This document shows positions 27,413 through 33,966 of a DNA stretch of 64,000 bases, piece after piece. The stretch comes from Rufibacter hautae. GTDB taxonomy: Bacteria > Bacteroidota > Bacteroidia > Cytophagales > Hymenobacteraceae. Position 1 is the first letter of the stretch, and the number at the start of each line of letters is the position of its first letter. The stretch spans positions 1,426,001-1,490,000 of the forward strand of contig NZ_VKKY01000003.1 of the NCBI RefSeq assembly GCF_008271695.1, written 5' to 3'. The notes under the pieces were generated by a model, which saw only the letters and a list, made by a program, of their open reading frames with translations, was not told the origin of the DNA and made no database searches. Position numbers and translations under genes: made by a program.

Positions 27413-28702
27413 GATGATAACGGAATGAATGTTGGATAGAACTGAGGTGATAGCAGCCAATTAACTCAACCGGAGGGCAGCGACTCGTTTTGTTCAGGCA
27501 CAGGAATGCACCGGATGGTTCCTTCGGGGAACCACCTGCTAGAGTTTGGGCCTGAGAAAAAGAAGGATGCCTTATCGGTTAAGACCTAAGGCGGGAAAAG
27601 AAAGAACTGTGGGTTCCTTCATAGGTGGGCGCAAAGCGGGACAGGAGCGAACCTGAAGCAGGAGGTCGCAGCAGACAAACGGCAAGGTCGGATCGAATCA
27701 CGCCCTGATTATTGGTGGGCAACAGACCTCCATGTTTACCTGTACAGGATTGTAGGATGAATTTAATAAAAAATATAGGTAAAGCAACAATAATCTATTA
27801 AACTTTATGTTAAATAAACCAGCCCTATCTCCGATTCACAACTGACACATAAACTACATGTTATTTCCTTCACATGGAACCCATGAGTCCGATCATGCTT
27901 TGGCCTGCTTTCTCCGCCCATAGGCTTGCCTTTGCGAACTCGGAGGCCTGAGGGAAACCTCTCCCGCCGTTTATGTACGGGAGCCATCCTTCCCATGGTC
28001 AAGGTTGCCCCACTGCCCAGGCCATACCGTGCCTGACATATTGTTCCATCAGGGATACCTTGGGTATCCAACCAAGGTATTCCCCGACCTGTGCTAAAAT
28101 ATCCGATGTTTAGCTTGTACCTTCCTTGGAAATAATTATCTTAATTTACCATTAGATTTTTGTTTAAGTGGAATGTCCTACCATACAGCAGGTAGGTTTC
28201 CTAAGTAAAAAGGGCACCCGTTAGGTGTCTTTTTTATTGGGATGGTATGGAGTTTAGCCTTATGGGAATGCGTTGGTTTGCCTAGGCGGCTAAGCGTTCC
28301 CTCCTAAATGGATTTCGCCATTGGGCAGTCCAGCGGTGCGCGTAAAAAGGACCCGGTGCTTGCGCCGTCATAAGCTGCGCCCGGGGAAGCGCCACTCACC
28401 CTGTTATTTACGGTCACGCCAAGGAGACGCATTCTTTTTTTCGTCCTATGATTCTGGCTTTTGCCATATATCCCTTATTTTGCGGAGCCGATGGTTTAAA
28501 AGTCTGTCAACCGTCGGCTTCAGTATGTATCTCACGATACATGAACCCTGTGGGCCACCTTCCTTGTCAGCTGGCGGCCCGCAGGGTCCTTCTCTCCCGG
28601 GCACCTTGGTTCACGTTGGAACCTATACCGAATAGTAAGGGGTAAGTACCCTGTCCCCGGAGATATATGCCACCCATCGTTTTTCGGGTCACAGGGAGTG
28701 CC
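27413..28702. other. 1.3-kb stretch without a convincing gene
   Basis: Short open frames here have no protein-like composition. A hairpin GGGCACC/GGTGTC followed by TTTTTT is at about 28208-28233, reading rightward, although no gene clearly precedes it. The region borders the second accessory block and may be decayed DNA. Confidence 0.4.
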
Positions 28703-28778
28703 CCTATCCGCTTGCGCTCTGGGGGAAACGGATCAGCCCTCCCACAGCCGTACCCCTTCCCTGGGTAGGGCTTCTTTT
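28703..28778 (+). repeat. Dispersed repeat core, copy e, with terminator hairpin
   Basis: CCTATCCGCTTGCGCTCTGG within 28703-28724, followed by a hairpin (AGCCGTACCC / GGGTAGGGCT around 28746-28772) and T run to 28778. As with copy a, it overlaps the 3' end of the small membrane protein gene on the opposite strand. Confidence 0.65.
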
Positions 28779-29105
28779 TTGCCCCATGCCCTGGATGCGT
28801 TCAAGGGAGTACCTCCTTCCAGAGGCGTTTTCCAGGGCAGGGTGCCCATCCCGTTCCTCTGACTCAATTCGAGACGATGCCAGCGCGGGCTCGGGGCCCT
28901 TACCCCCGGGTTTGGGCAGTAGTTCCAGGAGGCTCATAGCCATGTACAGGAGTAGCAGCAGAACCAATGCGGGAACCGCGTAGCGGGAGCTGCCCGCGCC
29001 TGAGCGGGCCAGCCAGGCCAGGGTCCCCATGCCTACGATGGCGGCCAGCGCCAATAACGCAAAAGGGAGGCCGGACCTTCTGCCGGCGCGCTCCATTGCT
29101 TCCAT
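28704..29105 (-). CDS. Small two-helix membrane protein (copy 2 of a local pair)
   Basis: A 133-residue homologue of the protein at 14847. Helices FALLALAAIVGMGTLAWLA and YAVPALVLLLLLYMAMSLLE, then a charged tail with GHPALE and RRYSLERIQGMGQK, matching the tail of copy 1. The last 20 residues are read through the repeat/hairpin cassette, so the true 3' end may have been altered. Its presence on both sides of a 14-kb region, together with other paired genes, points to duplicated accessory blocks. Function unknown. Confidence 0.6.
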   Translation of the reverse strand: MEAMERAGRRSGLPFALLALAAIVGMGTLAWLARSGAGSSRYAVPALVLLLLLYMAMSLLELLPKPGGKGPEPALASSRIESEERDGHPALENASGRRYSLERIQGMGQKRSPTQGRGTAVGGLIRFPQSASG

Positions 29106-29453
29106 CCTTTTCTGGTTTTACTGTGGAGTAAGGCTTCCGAGTGGGGACAGCTGCTGCTGGTACAGGCAGGCAGAGGATCTGGTTGATCCGCAGGCGGGAG
29201 TACAAATACTATCCCTAAGTTATAAATACTGAGCGTAAAATACAAGGGTTGCCATGGCTAATGTGGGACACCAGGAACCCACGGAAGCTTGCGTGTGGCT
29301 CCGGCTGGCTATGGCGGGGCCAAAACCATGGGGATGCCTGCCCGGCAAAAGGGATCACAGCCCAGGGAACTTCCCAGATTCCCCGGTCTTCCACCTACCC
29401 GCTTTAGTTTCTCCCATAGCCTCCGTTTCCGCCGCCTCACCCGTAAAAAGGAT

Positions 29454-29777
29454 ATGGACCGAAGAGACCGCACCGAGATGCGCCTGGCACGGCTAGGAGA
29501 CGTGAGCCGCAGGCTGGCCTTGCTGGCGCTCAGAGAGGCGCTACCCGACCCGCGGAGAGAACTCTGCCTGAAGATCGGAAGCCTTATCAAGGAAGCGCAG
29601 GGTGAATTGGGCCAGTTGGAGAACTTCATGAGGAGCCACGAGGGCCTGATCACCGCCCAGGTAACCCTCCTGGAAGCGGCGATACTCGCCACCAACCTCA
29701 GGCCCGGGGAAGCCCTGGAGACGGCGCAAACCGGGGTGGATTCGTTCCTGGAGAGCATGGGAGACAGGCACCGGTAA
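29454..29777 (+). CDS. Helical hypothetical protein
   Basis: A 107-residue, leucine- and arginine-rich helical protein starting at the ATG at 29454 (MDRRDRTEMRLARLGDVS); the open frame extends upstream to 29289 but that part is not protein-like. Segments ALREALPDPRRELCLKIGSL and LIKEAQGELGQLENFMRSHE suggest a coiled coil. Distant resemblance to the 90-residue protein at 20210. No known family. Confidence 0.5.
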   Translation: MDRRDRTEMRLARLGDVSRRLALLALREALPDPRRELCLKIGSLIKEAQGELGQLENFMRSHEGLITAQVTLLEAAILATNLRPGEALETAQTGVDSFLESMGDRHR

Positions 29778-29958
29778 GGCATGCCCGATACCCTCACCGG
29801 CGCGTCGGGTTTCCTCTGGGCAATCCCACGCCCACCGAAAGAGACCGGTTGGCCTGCTGGCAGGGAAGCACTGAAAACGGGGCGGGTTCTACGGAATCCC
29901 GGGCCCAGGCTGAAGCCTGGTCGGCAGAGTACTGTACGTTCGGACCAAAGAATACCTC

Positions 29959-30190
29959 ATGCTTGCCGTACCCACCCCATACCCGTTAGAACGCCCTAGG
30001 GATTGGGCCAGAGAAGCAGGTCCCAAGAAAGGCAGGCCATTACTATGTTACGTGGGGTGATGGCAAGGCGGAAGGCTCCGGCTCTTTCTGCGAGGCCTCC
30101 ATGTACGCCCTGAGCAGGTTCTGCTCGGAGGGTTTCACGACGTGGAACTACACTTGGCAAAACAACCGCACCATCCCGATAAATACCTAA
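29959..30190 (+). pseudogene. Broken copy of the 57-residue YAL-RFCSE protein
   Basis: The ATG at 29959 aligns in DNA with the start of the intact gene at 15549-15376 (shared CCCACCCCA), but its frame stops after 33 codons. The conserved part lies in another frame, from about 30002 to the TAA at 30188: HYYVTWGDGK, MYALSRFCSEGFTTW. One frameshift between them explains this. It is followed by repeat copy f and a hairpin, just as the intact copy is followed by copy a. Confidence 0.6.
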
Positions 30191-30240
30191 TTCTCAGGTG
30201 AAAACACGGCATATCGGCCACGCGTGAAACCTGGCGCGCG

Positions 30241-30362
30241 CCCAGGGGTATGGCCAAGTACTAGATTCCCGTTTTCATGATTGTATGTCAACCCCTTACC
30301 CGCTCGCGCTCTGAGGGAATTAGAATGGCCGCATGCCCCAAAAGGTGTGCGGTTTCCTTTTG
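30241..30362 (+). repeat. 83-bp inverted duplication, right copy, with repeat copy f and terminator
   Basis: 30241-30323 matches the reverse complement of 16133-16215. Repeat core f is at 30295-30316 (TTACCCGCTCGCGCTCTGAG). A hairpin GCCGCATGCC / GGTGTGCGG with a T-rich tail follows at about 30330-30362. Confidence 0.8.
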
Positions 30363-30483
30363 CGGACTGTATCCCCGGGCCGGACCTGGGGGCCAGGGGC
30401 CGGCGGCACAGCCACTCCACCCGGGAGACCCCGCTGCGGGTTGGCGACACCTACTGGGAATCTGACGGGTGACGCATGGGCAA

Positions 30484-30870
30484 TCAACCCAAGATACCCG
30501 CCAGGTCCTCATAGGTGAGCGGCTTGGGGAAAAAGGAGACTGAGGGGACCTCAACGGACCAGTCCGTGCTTGCGTAGCTGACCTTCCCGCTGTTCAGGAT
30601 GACCTTGGTCCGGCGGTAGTCCACCAGCCCGAGCCGGGCCAGCTCCTTGGCGAAGGCCACCCCGTCCATGCGGGGCATCTGGATGTCGGTGATGATCACC
30701 TGGGGGAGCGTGCCCCTGGCAGCGTCCGTCCGCAGCATCGCCAGCGCCTCCGCGCCGTCCCCGGCGGAGACGACCTCGCCCACGGAGTCGTGTTTCTTCA
30801 ACAGTCTCTTCAGAAGGAAGAGGTAAACCCCGTCGTCATCCACGAGCAGCACTTTCTTGGTCGATTCCAT
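30484..30870 (-). CDS. Orphan single-domain response regulator (second)
   Basis: A 128-residue receiver domain starting at the ATG at 30870 (MESTKKVLLVDDDG; another ATG lies 6 nt upstream; the frame is open to 31044). Acidic residues D11-D13, phosphoacceptor D62 (VIITDIQMP), S94 (KVILNSGK) and K116 (FFPKPLT). Like the receiver at 15604 it has no output domain and no kinase nearby. Its stop faces the hairpin of repeat copy f, so they are convergent. Confidence 0.9.
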   Translation of the reverse strand: MESTKKVLLVDDDGVYLFLLKRLLKKHDSVGEVVSAGDGAEALAMLRTDAARGTLPQVIITDIQMPRMDGVAFAKELARLGLVDYRRTKVILNSGKVSYASTDWSVEVPSVSFFPKPLTYEDLAGILG

Positions 30871-31136
30871 CAGCATCAGCGTTAAGTCACTACAATGGCA
30901 CCCTGCCAATGCTTTTGAAGTCGCCGCTCGCAACGGTGGGGTTGGAAGGTGGGCGTCCACGGGTTCGCCGTGCGCTCCGGTGGGGTAGAGTCCAGTGATC
31001 AGAACATCCCCTAGCCTATACGTACCCCGGGCAGGTTTGAACACCGGAACGAGAATGATTTATCCAGGGGGAGGAACCGAGGGCTTGTCTTCGAGGGGCG
31101 GGGGTGTGTTTCCCGGATTGGAACGAGGAGCCGAAC

Positions 31137-31313
31137 ATGAGAATGAACATCGCCGTGGTGGACGCCGGGGCCAACCTGACGTCCTTCGCCCGCATGGACG
31201 GGCTCCCGATCATCGGGGGTAACGGTGAGGTCATCGGGGCTATCAGGGTGTCGGGAAGCACGGTGGAGAATGACCATGCGGTGGCGGAGGCCGGGGTAAG
31301 GGCCCTTGCATAG
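31137..31313 (+). pseudogene. GlcG/HbpS-family remnant with internal deletion
   Basis: 58 codons from the ATG at 31137. MNIAVVDAGANLTSFARMDG matches the second strand region of GlcG/HbpS (PF03928) proteins, and it is joined directly to LPIIGGNGEVIGAIRVSGST, which normally lies some 45 residues further on and leads to the C-terminal TVENDHAVAEAG. The N-terminal helix of the family is also missing. So this is a collapsed copy, in frame but unlikely to fold. The family binds heme or small acids. Confidence 0.75.
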
Positions 31314-31470
31314 CACGGGGAAACCTCTCTACGCCCCTCCCCCATCAAGGCCCTTCTGCTTGGGGGCTTTATGTATGTGGCCTACGGCACATAAAGCCCC
31401 TTATGTTAAGCTTAAACCTAAACATTAAGCTTATAACCGTTTTTATGTAAAGCAAACAAGGACAGTATAG

Positions 31471-31894
31471 TTAATTTATTTTCACAACCTTGTACACCAA
31501 CACCTGCGAGCCTGTGGTGATGTGCAAGATATAGAACCCTCTCACGTTTACCTTCAATACCTGAACCATCCTCTCGACGGGGAACCAGTTCCGGTGCTCC
31601 TTTATGAATCCGTATACCGCCAGTCTCCCCTGAAGAAGATGCTGGTGGCCTTTTGTTAGGATATCGCGCTCCAGGCTGCGCCTCCCTTAGTTCCTTTTGC
31701 AGCCGCTTGCTCTCTCACTGGTCCTCTGTCAATTCTGCAGTCGGGGGCGCAGGAGAGTAGGCCCTGTTGCGCCGCTTGCTGAGCCTGCTGGCGTCTATCC
31801 CCAGCTCATCGGCCACCTCCTTTACAGAACCCCTCGCAAAGGAGAGCTCCACGGCCATCTGCATGAAGGATGTATCGAATACACGTTTGTTCAT
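31471..31894 (-). pseudogene. Degraded IS3-family insertion sequence remnant
   Basis: Minus strand from the ATG at 31894: MNKRVFDTSFMQMAVELSFARGSVKEVADELGI and SRLSK match the HTH of IS3 OrfA, stopping after 59 codons at 31715. Downstream, RLQKELREAQ (leucine zipper) and FIKEHRNWFPVERMVQVLKV (start of OrfB) follow in shifted frames. The OrfB part breaks off after about 25 residues; the catalytic DDE region is absent. The frame continues as GFYILHITTG and SQVLVYKVVKIN to a stop at 31471, which looks like the end of a T9SS sorting domain rather than IS sequence. Confidence 0.75.
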
Positions 31895-32005
31895 ATGCTC
31901 TCAAGTTAACAGTTTAATCAAAACTGCCCTGCTTGAACCCTCCAGTTAAAGGTAGCAACTCCAATATCAGGGAGCTACCTAAGTATTCGCTTGTAACTGT
32001 TTTCA

Positions 32006-32827
32006 TTACCTAAATAATTCAGGCTTATTGTACTCCATTACCTTCACCTGAAATTTTGCATAGCTATGGTCACCGGAAGGCAGGCGCCAGATGCCTTCGG
32101 CTTTAGTGGGAACAACCACTCCATATATCTCTTGGTAGTCGCTGAATCTGCCAACCCACGTTTCCAGGGATTTTTCTCCCATGTAGCGCTTAGTTTCCAT
32201 TACAGTTATTTCACCAAGAGCATTGAAGCTGACATTATAGGTAACCGTGAGTTGGTTATAGGTAAAGCGTAGGCGTGCTGTGTTTTCATCGATATGCGAC
32301 CAACTTAGGTTTTTGGTAGGTAACAAGTTGGTAGGAAACCAGGCGCTTTCACCTAACCACCGTAGTAATTCCCCCTCATCATAGGTAGGACCGGTGCCCT
32401 CAGCAACTTGAAGGAGCGAGAACAGTTTTACTTTCAGGCTTCCCTGCCCATTCAGAAACATGTCTCGGGCGGTGAAGAAAGCGGTAGTGCCTATCCAGAT
32501 GAACCCGGGGGTAGGAGCGGTAAAATACTGTTCCCCTTTAATGTCAACCCAACCTTTCTTTAAATCGGTTTTGAATTGCCCAACGTGCCGTAATCGTACA
32601 TGATTGATATAAGGCTGACCTTCTTTTAGTACATGTTTAAAATACCGCTGTACAGGCGCAGGTAAGCCCACTAGCTGCGCATGGGAAAAGTATTTTCCAG
32701 TGGTTGTTTCTGAGCCAGCAAACAGCCGTTTTACTTCGCTTTTTAATTGATAGGCAGCCCATGCTTTGACTAGTGAAAAGGCAGCGATAAGCGATACTAG
32801 AATAGATACAGTCCGTTTCATGTTCAA
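32006..32827 (-). CDS. DUF6544-like exported or membrane-anchored protein
   Basis: A 273-residue protein with an N-terminal hydrophobic segment (VSILVSLIAAFSLVKAWAAY) and a largely beta domain: LPAPVQRYFKHVLKEGQP, QFKTDLKKGWVDIKGEQYF, GELLRWLGESAWFP, LRFTYNQLTVTYNVSFNALGE. These match DUF6544/DUF6920-type proteins as I remember them (LP-PV-RY, E-LRWL-E--W-P). Function unknown. Two ATGs compete for the start (32827, 32821). It is monocistronic. Confidence 0.75.
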   Translation of the reverse strand: MNMKRTVSILVSLIAAFSLVKAWAAYQLKSEVKRLFAGSETTTGKYFSHAQLVGLPAPVQRYFKHVLKEGQPYINHVRLRHVGQFKTDLKKGWVDIKGEQYFTAPTPGFIWIGTTAFFTARDMFLNGQGSLKVKLFSLLQVAEGTGPTYDEGELLRWLGESAWFPTNLLPTKNLSWSHIDENTARLRFTYNQLTVTYNVSFNALGEITVMETKRYMGEKSLETWVGRFSDYQEIYGVVVPTKAEGIWRLPSGDHSYAKFQVKVMEYNKPELFR

Positions 32828-32981
32828 TACTTAAATTGTTAGATCGTAAGCATCGTAGGGTCAATATTAGTGGATTGGATACGCCCGATTTTAACGGCTG
32901 ATTATCTTTTAAACCTTTGTCCAAAGAGACATGGACCATCATGAGATTCTAACCGGCTAACTTCTCTCTGGCAGCAAAAAG

Positions 32982-33308
32982 CTACTTTACCAAAACCATC
33001 TTGAAATCAGTTTCGGCGTTGAGTGAGTGCGGTACAGTAGCCGGAATCATGATGATAGCGCCAGGCTGGAGCAATTGGGAGGTGCCGTGGATGTGGAAAG
33101 AGCAGGTACCCTCCAGCATGATGAGCAGGGCCGCAGTTGGTGTGGTGTGGGTCTTCAGTTCCTGACCTTTGGCGAAGGCGAACAGATGCGTTTTATGATG
33201 TTCCTGGTCTAGCAAAATCTGATGAGCGAATTTGGAAGTCTGATACTCCAGTTTATTCGCCAAGTTCTCTAACTGTACTCCTTCAGGAGCTTGGGTTGGG
33301 TGTGCCAT
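32982..33308 (-). CDS. Small cupin-domain protein
   Basis: A 108-residue single cupin domain: FAKGQELKTHTTPTAALLIMLEGTCSFHIHG (motif 1, with a weaker histidine set than usual) and GAIIMIPATVPHSLNAETDF (motif 2). No signal peptide. Such proteins are often small-molecule sensors or isomerases of unknown substrate. It begins 12 nt after the end of the membrane protein gene upstream, so the two are an operon. Confidence 0.85.
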   Translation of the reverse strand: MAHPTQAPEGVQLENLANKLEYQTSKFAHQILLDQEHHKTHLFAFAKGQELKTHTTPTAALLIMLEGTCSFHIHGTSQLLQPGAIIMIPATVPHSLNAETDFKMVLVK

Positions 33309-33320
33309 GGGTTTAAAGGT

Positions 33321-33794
33321 TTAGGAGTGAACGGCGGTGGTTTGATAAGAATCAGTAACGGTACGCTGCCGGAAAACCGCTGAGGCCGTGCCCAGTAACA
33401 TGCCAAGTTTGAAGACCTCCAGGCCCACATAGACATGGTGCAGGTTAGAGGGAGTGGGCACTTGGCCCGCAATGATCTGCAGCGCTCTGGCATCCAGGGC
33501 CGGTAAGAGCCACAAAGTTTGCAAGGCCATCACCAAAGCCAGCAGGAGCGCAGGGAAGACAATCTTGAAAGAAGCCTGGTTGTAAAATAGCCCGATCAGT
33601 ACCACGCTGCAGAACACCAATTCAAACTTGTTCAGAAACCCGAAGACCAACCGGCCAATTCCCAACCCAATGGCGAGCGTGACCTGCGGGGCAGTGAATT
33701 TTACCGGGGCTTCCAGAAAGGAGATGCCCAACACCATACCCGCCCATAAGAGTAGAGAAAAAAGAATGACCTGGGTTAAAAAAGAAGATCGCAT
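33321..33794 (-). CDS. Four-helix membrane protein, unknown function
   Basis: A 157-residue protein from the ATG at 33794 (MRSSFLTQVILFSLLLWAG); an upstream ATG at 33818 would add 8 residues. About four membrane helices: the N-terminal one, one around RLVFGFLNKFELVFCSVVLIGLF, one in IVFPALLLALVMALQTLWLL and one in VYVGLEVFKLGMLLGTASAV. The layout recalls DUF4149/TMEM205-like proteins, but I cannot confirm it. In an operon with the small cupin and divergent from ccoI. Confidence 0.75.
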   Translation of the reverse strand: MRSSFLTQVILFSLLLWAGMVLGISFLEAPVKFTAPQVTLAIGLGIGRLVFGFLNKFELVFCSVVLIGLFYNQASFKIVFPALLLALVMALQTLWLLPALDARALQIIAGQVPTPSNLHHVYVGLEVFKLGMLLGTASAVFRQRTVTDSYQTTAVHS

Positions 33795-33897
33795 AAGCTG
33801 AATCTTTAAGGGAAACAAACCGCTTTAGATGCGGCAGGAATGATGCAAATGTCTGTTTCGCGGGCGGGAGCTTCAATGAGATGCATCATGTTCTGGT

Positions 33898-33941
33898 ATG
33901 ACCACCGTCATCCTTCCCGCAAAACCGCCCCAGTACTTTTG
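33898..33941 (+). promoter_or_regulatory. Fnr-type operator and promoter of ccoI
   Basis: ATGACCACCGTCAT (33898-33911) is a perfect ATGAC-N4-GTCAT palindrome; the -7 box TACTTTTG is at 33934-33941, 22 nt later, placing the operator near -41.5. Confidence 0.75.
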
Positions 33942-33966
33942 TAAGTGAGAAAAGTACTGTAAGGCC

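Noticed and set aside
27805-28645. Short frames in the 27.4-28.7 kb gap
   Set aside because: No protein-like composition, start context or relatives visible; treated as non-coding.
12622-30362. Integron-like cassette array with the repeat/hairpin units as attC sites
   Set aside because: No tyrosine-type integrase is present, gene orientations are mixed, and the repeats lack the paired R'/L' boxes of attC; the hairpins look like terminators.
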